A stretch of 23,833 bases of DNA from an uncultured Clostridia bacterium (GCA_947630155.1 CANRGM010000007.1:1-23833); one strand, 5' to 3'. Positions 16,176 through 23,601 are shown, counted from the stretch's first letter. The notes: generated by a model from the sequence alone, not told the origin. A program made the numbers and translations.

Positions 16176-17742
16176 TTGACCACCTGAGTTTCCGGCTTAT
16201 TCCAAGTATTACAGATTGTAGAGCTAATTCAAACATATTTGCCCAACCTATTACTTGCATTCTTATTACATATATAATAGTGTTTAATAAAAATTCAAAT
16301 ATTCCTGCTATACCGTCAAAAATCCACTTGAATCCTACCTCTTCAGTTTTTTCCAATTTTATTTCTGGAGGTATACCTTCATATTGGCTATCACTGTAAT
16401 ATCCTTTTTTATTGAATGTCATGTCTACGTCATCCTGAGTTAATTTCTTTTCTTCTAAGTATGATTGTTTAATTCTGTATACTTTTGTTACTCCATACTG
16501 TGGAATATCGTAATCTTCTTCATCTTCATGTCCTTCTACTAGATCTCTTCTTATTTCATCTAAATAATATTGTAAATATTCTTGTCTTATTGCACTACCA
16601 TTTGTTTCATCTTCTGGAGTTTCTTTATATGGAGGTGTAGCATACATTACTTTTGTACCACCTATATATAGAAGATATTGACCTCCACCTTTACCATCTG
16701 ATACATATAAAATATCTCCAGGATTGATATTTCCATCATTTACTAATTTTGTTATGTCTATTATGTCTCCACTTTTTACTAATTTGTTTTCAAAAATTTT
16801 ATCCTCTGTATCAAAGTTAGTAAGCATACTACTTAATGTTGTTTCACTCATTGATATTGAATATTTATATACAAAGTTTATCCATGATTCATTACTGAAT
16901 ATGTATGTATCTTTATTTGATTCAACTATATCTGTTACTTTTGCGTTTTCATCATATTTTGTTGATACTTCACCACGTTTAACTACTCTGTTTGGACTTG
17001 ATGTTCCACTTGAAGATACTTCGGCACTTGAACCGAAATCGATGTATTTTCTTGGATTAATTGTATATGCATTTTTTTTGCTACTCCAGTGATAATCGGT
17101 ACCTTCATTCATATTTTTTAATAAATTTGTATCTGATGTTCTAAATTCCAAATGCAAATGTTTTCCAGTTGATGATCCACTAGAACCCATTTCTCCTATT
17201 TTTTCACCTTGGCTTATTATTTGACCTTGTTTTACTGTTATGCTATTTTGTTTCATGTGTCCATATATTATAGTTATTCCATTACTATCTAAAATTCTTA
17301 CATGGTTACCATAACCATTTCCACATTCATCACTTAAATCTGAATCATGACTACATCCATTGAATACTTGTATAACTTCTCCACTATGACATGCAAAAAT
17401 TTCGTCTCCATAATCTCCACCTAAGTCTGTTCCTAAATGTGGCTCACCATCTCTTAGTTCTGCGTATTCTGAATTCACTCTCATATTTTTTAGCGGAACT
17501 CCATATTCTCCATTTCCTGTTGTTTCTATAGTATTATTAGAACCACCGTTTCCTACAATATAGCCTGTATTACTCCAGTTATCAAAAAAGTTTATGGCAA
17601 AACTTGCAACATAGTTTCCTGCTCTTTCTTGTGTTAATATTATTTTCATATCATCTGCTAGAACAAACCCCGAAAATAAAGAAGGGACGAGTATACAAAT
17701 TATTAATAATATAACAATAAATTTTTTTAATATTAATTTCAT
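16126..17742 (-). CDS. M23 endopeptidase with degenerate NlpC/P60 domain (5' part of a split gene)
   Basis: The 538-residue product has a signal peptide (1-29, cleavage after VLA) and an active-looking LytM/M23 zinc endopeptidase domain (about 80-240): H102 and D106 in HLGTD, H162 in IYGHM, and H195/H197 in GKHLHLEF, the complete ligand and catalytic set for cutting peptide cross-bridges. Residues about 275-372 follow an NlpC/P60 fold (FVYKYSI, then INPGDILYVSDGKGGGQYLL and YIGGTKVMYA), but the catalytic Cys position reads SWINFV and the His position reads QYLLYIG, so this domain is probably inactive. Residues 472-516 are hydrophobic (WIFDGIAGIFEFLLNTIIYV) and match the first membrane segment of VirB6 proteins. 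The last 22 residues, rich in Arg, Lys and Trp, are unnatural and probably mark a frame break at codon 517 (CGG). A strong AAAGGAGG site precedes the ATG. Confidence 0.88.
   Translation of the reverse strand: MKLILKKFIVILLIICILVPSLFSGFVLADDMKIILTQERAGNYVASFAINFFDNWSNTGYIVGNGGSNNTIETTGNGEYGVPLKNMRVNSEYAELRDGEPHLGTDLGGDYGDEIFACHSGEVIQVFNGCSHDSDLSDECGNGYGNHVRILDSNGITIIYGHMKQNSITVKQGQIISQGEKIGEMGSSGSSTGKHLHLEFRTSDTNLLKNMNEGTDYHWSSKKNAYTINPRKYIDFGSSAEVSSSGTSSPNRVVKRGEVSTKYDENAKVTDIVESNKDTYIFSNESWINFVYKYSISMSETTLSSMLTNFDTEDKIFENKLVKSGDIIDITKLVNDGNINPGDILYVSDGKGGGQYLLYIGGTKVMYATPPYKETPEDETNGSAIRQEYLQYYLDEIRRDLVEGHEDEEDYDIPQYGVTKVYRIKQSYLEEKKLTQDDVDMTFNKKGYYSDSQYEGIPPEIKLEKTEEVGFKWIFDGIAGIFEFLLNTIIYVIRMQVIGWANMFELALQSVILGISRKLRWSNGFKFLWAKCIISYRK
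16191..16199 (-). other. Putative +1 frameshift site joining M23 and VirB6-like protein 2
   Basis: The zero frame reads ATA AGC CGG AAA. The downstream frame is closed by TAA at 16197-16199 and opens immediately after it. Skipping C16194 of the CGG codon and reading GGA continues as GNSGGQMVSNFFGPNAS into VirB6-like protein 2. The same CGG-A signature occurs in the VirB4 break. Confidence 0.55.
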
Positions 17743-17805
17743 TTGTATACTCCTCCTTTCTTTGATTTTACTTTTATTATTTATTTTCTATATTTTCATT
17801 TATTA

Positions 17806-19077
17806 TTAGTGTTTTGCAAAAGGTACTTTTACTCTTTCAAATTCATTGTTTTTAACATTTAATGCATTCTTAATTATTTTTTCACTTCTGCTTAGTAATG
17901 CGAAGAATACTGCTGCTAATAATGGATGCTGTGTTGCTATATACCCTGCAGATCCTATAAATATCAAATATATTATTGCATGTACAACTTGTATTGATGC
18001 TTTCATTAAAAGTTCATTTAGCCAAGTTTTAAATGCCTGTGCTCTTCCATCACCTATTTTATCTATTGAATATGTAATAGTAACTAATGGTGATATTATT
18101 ATTAAAAATCCTATTTCTATTATCCTTCCTATGTACATCATGAAGAATTTTAATTGATAATATATTAACACCCACATTGTAAATACTGCTGAAAGTAAAT
18201 TCCAGCCATTTGTTTCCCCATATAATACACTTGCATCTGTGAATATTTGAGATTCTATTTGACTAACATGTAAGGTGTCTGTTATATACATGTTTTGAGC
18301 TACATCTCTTATAAGGCCTAGTATGTTATTTAATATTGCACATATAAATATTATTATGTAATGCATTGCAAATACTAATATTAGTGATACAACCCATGCT
18401 TCCAACATTTTTTTATATTTTGCCTTTTCTGTTGAAAGTGTTGAGACTGCCATTCGAATTCCTATGTATATTAATATAAATAATATTAATGCTATACTTA
18501 TATTTCTAACTATAAAATAGTAATGTATAACCTTTGATTTATATACTACATGCATAGGTGAACCTTCTTCTACATTTTCAGGAACATCATTATAGCTTAT
18601 ATCAAACAACTCATAATTTCCCATTACAGTATCAAAAATGGTGAAATGTTGCATACTTTCTCCACCTATTGATTCCATAATAAGTTCAAGAACTTGATTT
18701 ATAACTTGAGGAATCGATCCAGCTAAATGTGATAAAATTCCAAATGCTGTGCTACCCATATATGTTGTTCCTGTTGTGCTTACATTATCTTTGGTATTAC
18801 CTTTCTCATCTGTAACTGTAGTAGTATTTGTAGTAAGGTTTTCTATTACTTTGCTTGGATCTTTTATTAATGAAGCTGCTTCATCTGGATCGACTAATGT
18901 AGTTGCAGTTGAACTTTGCGTATCTGTAGTTGTGGTTTGCGTTGTTTCTGTTCCAGTACTTGTTGACTGCGTTGTTGTAGGCGCAGTTGTAGTTCCTGTT
19001 TCTTCTGCAAAAGATTTTACTGTTATTAAGTTAATTAAAATTACAATAATTAAAATTACAGATACAGCTTTTTTCAT
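17806..19077 (-). CDS. VirB6/TrbL-like polytopic channel protein 1
   Basis: A 423-residue protein with a cleavable-looking signal peptide (1-24, SFA) and a Thr/Ser-rich extracytoplasmic stretch (25-62) typical of a disordered linker. The VirB6/TrbL core follows: a hydrophobic segment at about 112-140, FTIFDTVMGNYELFD, YYFIVRNISIALILFILIYI (187-206), a helix at about 229-255, GFLIIISPLVTITYSIDKIG (324-343), the AQAFKTWLNELL stretch and two last helices. It ends soon after KIIKNALNVKN, so unlike its two paralogues it has no large cytoplasmic tail. The KYKKML motif after the second main helix is identical in protein 3. It begins 9 bp after the VirB4 stop; the AGGAG ribosome binding site overlaps that stop codon, so expression is probably coupled to VirB4. 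Confidence 0.88.
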   Translation of the reverse strand: MKKAVSVILIIVILINLITVKSFAEETGTTTAPTTTQSTSTGTETTQTTTTDTQSSTATTLVDPDEAASLIKDPSKVIENLTTNTTTVTDEKGNTKDNVSTTGTTYMGSTAFGILSHLAGSIPQVINQVLELIMESIGGESMQHFTIFDTVMGNYELFDISYNDVPENVEEGSPMHVVYKSKVIHYYFIVRNISIALILFILIYIGIRMAVSTLSTEKAKYKKMLEAWVVSLILVFAMHYIIIFICAILNNILGLIRDVAQNMYITDTLHVSQIESQIFTDASVLYGETNGWNLLSAVFTMWVLIYYQLKFFMMYIGRIIEIGFLIIISPLVTITYSIDKIGDGRAQAFKTWLNELLMKASIQVVHAIIYLIFIGSAGYIATQHPLLAAVFFALLSRSEKIIKNALNVKNNEFERVKVPFAKH

Positions 19078-19086
19078 GTATTTCTC

Positions 19087-20619
19087 CTATCTTTCTCTTT
19101 TTGCTAATTCATTTAAGTTTGTTTCTATGAATTCAAATTCTTTTTTAGTTGGATTTATTGAAATAATGGCTGTGTCATCCCCTACTTTCAATAACCCTTC
19201 TCCTCTTGTGCATGTTGTTAAGAAATCGGCTTCTCCTTCGCTTAATTTAAATACTTCTCTTATGTATTCAATTTCTGATTTATCTTGTGCTAAAAATAGC
19301 TTTGTGTCTGATGACGTTAATACTACTTGTACTTCTTGTTTTTCGTAGAAATCTTGGAATTTTTGTGAAATTACGGCAAGTGATACATTTCTTTTTCTGG
19401 CACGTCTTGCCATTGTATTTAAGAAATCTACAGCTTCTGGATATGGTAAAAGCATCCATGCTTCGTCTACTAGAACCCTTTTCTTTGCTGCTTTTGTTTT
19501 ATCTTCACTATTTTTCTTAACATATTTTTCCCATACCCAAGAAAGTAATATTTGTTGTGCAAGTGGTCTTGCAAATCTTTCCTCTAATTGAGATATATCT
19601 AGATTTATAAATGGCATATCATCTAATAAGTCAAATGTTGATTGTCCATCAAAATAAGCCATTTGTCCATCATACTCACGAACATATTGTCTCATAACCT
19701 TTACTAAATAACTATAATGAAATCTATAGTCTGGGTTATCATTTTGCTTTGCCTTTTTTAATATACGTCTATACCATGAACCTATTGTTGGCATTTCCTT
19801 TTTTTGTCTTCCTAAATAACTATCTTCAATTGCATGTTCATTTCTTTTTAAATATATGCTGTTTACATCATTTGTAATTCCATATGCATCATATTCCTCT
19901 GATACTGACTCTGCTATAATTTGCTTTGTAAGTTCGTTTACTTCTGAACTTCTTGTACTTCCTCTTGCCATTGTTACTAAGGCTTGTGTTACATCTTCAA
20001 CTTTATTTTCTACATTTAATACTGCTCTTTCTTTTCCTGTAATTTCATCTCTTACTAACTCTGGTTCTATATCAAATAAATTTATAATTGTTTTTGAATT
20101 TGGGCTGATTATAACATTTACTCCTCCTAATGCTTCTGCAACTACTCCATATTCACCTTCTGCATCTAGTGCTAAACTTTCTATTCCCATCAATACAGAT
20201 GAACGAGCTGTTAATGTTTTTATTGCTACTGATTTACCAGCACCTGATTTTCCAAATACTACCATATTATAGTTGTTTAGTTCACTGCTAAAATTATCAT
20301 ATAATATAGGAAGTCCTGTTTGCCTGTTAAACCCTAGTGGTATTCCATTTTTGTGACCTATGTCAGAATTTATAAATGGGAATACTGTTGCCATTGAAGC
20401 ACGGTCAAATGTATGTTGTTTATTTATTTTATTATCTACATATGGCATATTTGAATTAAATGCTTCTTCTTGCATTGCCCATGCAGGCTTTATTCCTATC
20501 AGATTTTTAGACATTTCTGTTGATAACATTTCTGTTTGTTTGTCTAAGTCTTCTAAGTTATATGCAAATAATGTACATATCATTGATGATTCAAATAATT
20601 TGTTAAATCCGCCCTGCAA
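19087..20619 (-). CDS. virB4: VirB4 T4SS ATPase, C-terminal major part (split by +1 frame change)
   Basis: This 510-codon frame encodes the RecA-like motor of VirB4, the conserved ATPase that energises T4SS assembly and transfer at the cytoplasmic membrane. Walker A is VFGKSGAGKSVAIKTL (GKSGAGKS at 123-130), and the LDAEGEYG block follows. Walker B is RVLVDEAWML (381-390), followed by RRARKRNVSLAVISQKFQDF and TSSDTKLFLAQD with the sensor regions. The first residues (FNKLFESSMICTLFAYNLED) are the middle of a VirB4 N-domain, not a start: they continue directly from the ELRDSIAG end of the 151-codon frame upstream. The nominal start would be TTG 20619 with no convincing ribosome binding site. 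Skipping one base at 20611 joins the two frames into a normal 656-residue VirB4. Confidence 0.93.
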   Translation of the reverse strand: MQGGFNKLFESSMICTLFAYNLEDLDKQTEMLSTEMSKNLIGIKPAWAMQEEAFNSNMPYVDNKINKQHTFDRASMATVFPFINSDIGHKNGIPLGFNRQTGLPILYDNFSSELNNYNMVVFGKSGAGKSVAIKTLTARSSVLMGIESLALDAEGEYGVVAEALGGVNVIISPNSKTIINLFDIEPELVRDEITGKERAVLNVENKVEDVTQALVTMARGSTRSSEVNELTKQIIAESVSEEYDAYGITNDVNSIYLKRNEHAIEDSYLGRQKKEMPTIGSWYRRILKKAKQNDNPDYRFHYSYLVKVMRQYVREYDGQMAYFDGQSTFDLLDDMPFINLDISQLEERFARPLAQQILLSWVWEKYVKKNSEDKTKAAKKRVLVDEAWMLLPYPEAVDFLNTMARRARKRNVSLAVISQKFQDFYEKQEVQVVLTSSDTKLFLAQDKSEIEYIREVFKLSEGEADFLTTCTRGEGLLKVGDDTAIISINPTKKEFEFIETNLNELAKRER

Positions 20620-20628
20620 TAGAATCTC
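20603..20628 (-). other. Putative +1 frameshift site within virB4
   Basis: The zero frame reads ATT GCA GGG CGG ATT TAA. The downstream frame is closed by TAA at 20629-20631, so the shift must fall within this window of about 26 nt. Skipping C20611 of CGG and reading GGA gives IAGGFNKLFESS, which is what a VirB4 should have here. Confidence 0.6.
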
Positions 20629-21058
20629 TTAATTCTTCAGCTTCCATTCTTTTTTGAGCTAATAATCTTTCTCTGTTTATATCTCCTCTTTCGGCAGCTA
20701 CAATTCTTTCTGATTCTATTTCATTTATTCTTCTATTTAAATCTGTTTGTGAAACATTTTCACTAATTGGTCTTATAAAGACTGATATATTTGCATCACC
20801 AAATGTATACATACTTCTTAAAAATTGTGGGAATGTACACATTCTTGGCATTGTGGAAATTATCATACTTCTAGCATACCTTGTTGTACTTGATACTATT
20901 TCTAAGTGATTAGTATGTGTAGCATCTACACCTGCTGGTGCAATTATATCTTTAATTGTTTTTTTGTTTCGCACTAATACACTCTTCTCTTCCTTTACTT
21001 TTGATTTTGCATCTGCAGTAAGTTCTTTTTCATTTTTATTTTTTTTGATTCCTAACAT
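20603..21058 (-). CDS. virB4: VirB4 ATPase, N-terminal part (ends at a frame change)
   Basis: The 151-codon frame encodes the start of VirB4: a charged N-terminus, then the typical N-domain block YARSMIISTMPRMCTFPQFL, the MYTFGDANISVFIRPIS strand region and the long helix RRINEIESERIVAAERGDIN ending ELRDSIAG. In intact VirB4 proteins this helix runs straight into an NKLFE motif, which here lies in the +1 frame. The frame terminates at TAA 20603-20605, two codons after a CGG (codon 150). An AGAGGAG ribosome binding site upstream of ATG 21058 fits the operon style. Alone this product lacks all ATPase motifs. Either the ribosome shifts frame here, or the gene carries a one-base insertion, or the assembly is wrong; I favour the first because of the matching signature at the M23/VirB6 junction. 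Confidence 0.88.
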   Translation of the reverse strand: MLGIKKNKNEKELTADAKSKVKEEKSVLVRNKKTIKDIIAPAGVDATHTNHLEIVSSTTRYARSMIISTMPRMCTFPQFLRSMYTFGDANISVFIRPISENVSQTDLNRRINEIESERIVAAERGDINRERLLAQKRMEAEELRDSIAGRI

Positions 21059-21103
21059 AGCTATTCTCCTCTCAAAAACTCCTTTGTATTAATTAATGTT
21101 TTT

Positions 21104-22336
21104 TTAGTTATTTTTTATCGCCTTTTTGGTTTTTGTAGTCTGTTCGACAGTTTTTGCTTTCTTTTTTGCAATGTTATTTGATTCTTTTGTTGACGTGTTA
21201 GATCCACTTTTTGTTTTTTTCTTTCCGATTTTTGCTTCTTCTACTTGTTTTTTTGTTTCGGCATATAAGTCATCTGTCATTTCATTTTTATATTGTTCAA
21301 CATATTCTAAAGCTCTACTTCTAATTAAATCTTTGCTTTGTTTTTTTAGTTTCAAAATCTTATCTGCTCTTGTAATACTCTTAGCTGCTAAATCTATTGC
21401 CTTTTTATCGATTTTTTCTTCAATGATTTCTTTTTGTTTTTCAAATACATCTTTTGCAGTATTGTATAAGCTATCATATTGGGCATCTACTGCTTTTCTT
21501 ACACTAATTAGCTCTGAATCGTCTCTGTTATATGCTATATATAATAATTCTGTTAATTCCTCTGAATTTATTACTCTACCTGTTACTCCTGATGCAGCTA
21601 AACCTCTAATTAATGTTTGTGCTCTTGTATATAACTCAGAAAATGATATATTATCAATTTCCTCTTTAGAATAATTAGTGATGTCTCCTCCAAATTCAGA
21701 AGTATAATATGATACAACTACATATGTATTTTGCTGTAAAACATTTCTATTTTGGCTCATTCTAGCAACATAATTTGTTACATCAATACCGTACTCTAAA
21801 ATATTTATTTTTCTTCTTCTATCAAATTCCAGTTTTCTAACTAGCTCTAATCTTCCATTTGCTTTTTCTTTCTTTATTTGTGCATCTAACTTTGCTATAT
21901 CATTTTTTACTTCTTCAACTCTGTTTTCATATTGCTCTATATTATCTTTTAAATTCAAACTTCTACTTTGTATGTATAGCTGAATTGGAAATCTTATTGT
22001 GTTTAAGAATTGTATGAATCCATTTTCTATTGCTATTTTTTCTTCTTCACCTAACAAATCATAATTTACACCTTTACATTGAATAACCATTACATATTGT
22101 GTTCTTTTCTTTCTCACTATCATACTATCTATTACTTCATCAAAATCAAGGAATTTTGACATTGACTCTATTCCTTGTAGTTTAGTTGTAGTAGCATTTT
22201 TATTTGATTCCTTTTGGTTTGGTGTTGTTTGGCCTGCTTTTTTATCTTTCTGCCACAAAAATAATAGAATGGCTGTTAAAACTATCGCGGCAATAACACA
22301 TATTGCTATCATGACATATATTAAAGTTTGTTCCAT
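21104..22336 (-). CDS. Membrane-anchored TraC-like protein (VirB4 N-domain homologue)
   Basis: A 410-residue protein with one N-terminal membrane helix (about 5-27), a short Gln/Asn/Thr-rich linker and a domain (about 55-290) resembling the TraC/VirB4 N-terminal domain: FLDFDEVIDSMIVRKKRTQY, a VIQCKGVNY strand, LNTIRFPIQLYIQSRSLNL, a long coiled coil, then QNTYVVVSYY, ELYTRAQTLIRGLAASGVTG and LTELLYIAYNRDDSELI. There are no Walker motifs. The rest is a basic, helical, Lys-rich cytoplasmic tail (290-410). In many Gram-positive T4SS clusters such a TraC-like protein precedes a VirB4, and it may dock the ATPase at the membrane. ATG 22336 follows the TAA of the PrgI-like gene with no gap; GGAGG lies inside that gene. 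The VirB4 start is 45 bp downstream. Confidence 0.85.
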   Translation of the reverse strand: MEQTLIYVMIAICVIAAIVLTAILLFLWQKDKKAGQTTPNQKESNKNATTTKLQGIESMSKFLDFDEVIDSMIVRKKRTQYVMVIQCKGVNYDLLGEEEKIAIENGFIQFLNTIRFPIQLYIQSRSLNLKDNIEQYENRVEEVKNDIAKLDAQIKKEKANGRLELVRKLEFDRRRKINILEYGIDVTNYVARMSQNRNVLQQNTYVVVSYYTSEFGGDITNYSKEEIDNISFSELYTRAQTLIRGLAASGVTGRVINSEELTELLYIAYNRDDSELISVRKAVDAQYDSLYNTAKDVFEKQKEIIEEKIDKKAIDLAAKSITRADKILKLKKQSKDLIRSRALEYVEQYKNEMTDDLYAETKKQVEEAKIGKKKTKSGSNTSTKESNNIAKKKAKTVEQTTKTKKAIKNN

Positions 22337-22675
22337 TTATTTTTCCTCCTTTGTGTATGAGTAAATTTTTTTGTTTGACTTGAATTTTATATATCTTAGA
22401 AAGACCTCATCAAGTGAGTCTCCTTCAATATTTTTAGTAAATTTTAGACCATTAATCCTTGGTATTTTTATTGTTCCTAATCCATATCCTATTAGGGCTA
22501 GTAATAAAAGTATTATTACTCCTACTAATTTCATTCCCAGCATACTGAATATGAAATAAAGAATTCCTCCTATTGCAGCAAAAATTGCTGTTGATACTAG
22601 TGATTTTACTGAGAATATTATTAATAGTCTTGTTTCACCTTTCAAATTTTTTGGTATGTAGTGTGGTGTAGCCAT
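22337..22675 (-). CDS. PrgI/VirB3-like small membrane protein
   Basis: A 112-residue protein with the layout of the PrgI/VirB3 family: a short soluble N-terminus (YIPKNLKGETRLLIIFS), two closely spaced membrane helices (about 25-45 and 48-68) and a soluble C-terminal tail with a basic patch (RYIKFKSNKKIYSYTKEEK). VirB3-type proteins associate with VirB4 and the pilin at the cytoplasmic membrane; position immediately before the TraC-like and VirB4 genes and after the pilin gene is the standard order. A textbook AAAGGAGG ribosome binding site lies 8 bp upstream of ATG 22675. The TAA stop directly abuts the ATG of the next gene, indicating translational coupling. Confidence 0.85.
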   Translation of the reverse strand: MATPHYIPKNLKGETRLLIIFSVKSLVSTAIFAAIGGILYFIFSMLGMKLVGVIILLLLALIGYGLGTIKIPRINGLKFTKNIEGDSLDEVFLRYIKFKSNKKIYSYTKEEK

Positions 22676-22755
22676 CTTAGGTCCTCCTTTGTGTTAAAAT
22701 TATTTTTTTCTTTCTTCTATGACTTAACTTTTTCGTGTCTAACTTTTTTATAATT

Positions 22756-23289
22756 CTATTTTTTTGCAATCACTATGCTTGATTGAGTATTTAATGCCAA
22801 TGAATTTTCTACCTTTTGTCCAATTCCCCTTATGAAATTCCAAATTCCTATTGCTCCAAAAATAACTACTGCTGAAATTACTAGACCTATTAGTTGTTCT
22901 TTTAATTTTGCTTGTTTATCTGGTGTTGCTGTAATCCATTTTATAGCCATGATTCCGCCAACAATTAACAAAGTTACTACTCCTATTGCTACCAAAACTT
23001 GACCTATTCCAGAAAATTTTTCGGCAAAATACATTTCAGTCATATCACCTTGATCTTTTTTTCCTTCTTGTATCCAGTTTTTTCCGGCATCTATAATACC
23101 AGATAAATTATCATTTCCTCCTGATTGATTTGTTCCTGAGTCTGACGTAGTTTCGGCAACTTTTGTAATATTTTGATTCTCATTTTGTAGGTTAATGTTT
23201 GCAGCTGCAACTTGGTTTCCTATAATGCTTATTCCACTAATTATGATTACAAGGATTAAAATTTTAATAATTTGTTTCATTTTCTTCAT
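22756..23289 (-). CDS. VirB2/TrbC-like pilin subunit
   Basis: A 177-residue protein with a signal peptide (1-30, basic MKKMKQ then hydrophobic, cleavage near QVAAA), a polar extracytoplasmic segment rich in Asn, Gln, Ser and Thr (31-90), and two membrane helices (about 96-118 and 132-155) separated by a short basic cytoplasmic loop ATPDKQAKLKEQ. This two-helix hairpin with a lysine-rich loop is the VirB2/TrbC pilin signature, although Gram-positive members are often longer and may form a channel component rather than an exposed pilus. It is the first gene of the T4SS operon and has a promoter (TTGAAA-17-TATAAT) about 55-80 bp upstream of its ATG. The ribosome binding site is an AAAGGA about 10 bp before ATG 23289; a second in-frame ATG three codons on is less well placed. 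Confidence 0.87.
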   Translation of the reverse strand: MKKMKQIIKILILVIIISGISIIGNQVAAANINLQNENQNITKVAETTSDSGTNQSGGNDNLSGIIDAGKNWIQEGKKDQGDMTEMYFAEKFSGIGQVLVAIGVVTLLIVGGIMAIKWITATPDKQAKLKEQLIGLVISAVVIFGAIGIWNFIRGIGQKVENSLALNTQSSIVIAKK

Positions 23290-23342
23290 TTTTCTTTTTC
23301 CTTTCCAATTCTTTTTTGTTCTCTTTTGTTTTCTTATATTTA

Positions 23343-23371
23343 ATTATAATTTATAATACCTTTTTTTTCAA
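23343..23371 (-). promoter_or_regulatory. Proximal sigma-A promoter of the T4SS operon
   Basis: On the minus strand TTGAAA (23366-23371) and TATAAT (23343-23348) are separated by exactly 17 bp. Transcription would start near 23336, giving a leader of about 45 nt before the pilin ATG. Confidence 0.7.
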
Positions 23372-23376
23372 CAAAA

Positions 23377-23524
23377 AAAGCCCTAAAAGTGTTCATTTTA
23401 CTAAATTTAATATAATTGTAAAATTATATTTTTACGCTATTTTTTTTAAAACTTACGGATATTTATGTTTTAAAATTTTTTACGCTTTTCTTTAGTAAAA
23501 TATCGCATTTTTACTTAGGGCTTT
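23377..23524. repeat. Nested inverted repeats in the T4SS upstream region
   Basis: The outer pair AAAGCCCTAA (23377-23386) and TTAGGGCTTT (23515-23524) encloses the inner pair ATTTTACTAAA (23395-23405) and TTTAGTAAAAT (23491-23501). On the minus-strand transcript the last arm runs into seven U residues, so the whole could act as a long-looped terminator, or as remains of a small mobile element. Two direct copies of TTTTTACGCT (23429-23438 and 23477-23486) lie inside. Confidence 0.55.
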
Positions 23525-23557
23525 AAGCTTTTCATGCTTTTCATGCTTTTAAGCATT
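23525..23557. repeat. Short direct repeats and mini-hairpin
   Basis: CTTTTCATG occurs twice in tandem, followed by the small palindrome ATGCTT-TT-AAGCAT, between the nested repeat and the terminator hairpin. No function can be assigned. Confidence 0.4.
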
Positions 23558-23601
23558 AAAAAAATCACAACTGGCTTTGAGACAAGCTGAAGTTTGTGAT
23601 T
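23556..23601 (-). terminator. Intrinsic terminator in the T4SS upstream region
   Basis: AATCACAACT (23563-23572) pairs with AGTTTGTGATT (23591-23601) with one bulge, and an inner GCTT/AAGC extends the stem. The minus-strand transcript continues with seven U residues. It would stop transcripts from the distal promoter about 270 nt before the pilin gene. Confidence 0.8.

Noticed and set aside
20605..20611. A -1 slippery heptamer in virB4
   Set aside because: The continuing frame is +1, not -1, and no X-XXY-YYZ sequence lies before the stop in the allowed window.
19087..20619. A separate ATPase gene starting at TTG 20619
   Set aside because: The first residues are internal VirB4 sequence, no ribosome binding site is present, and the preceding frame supplies the missing N-terminus.
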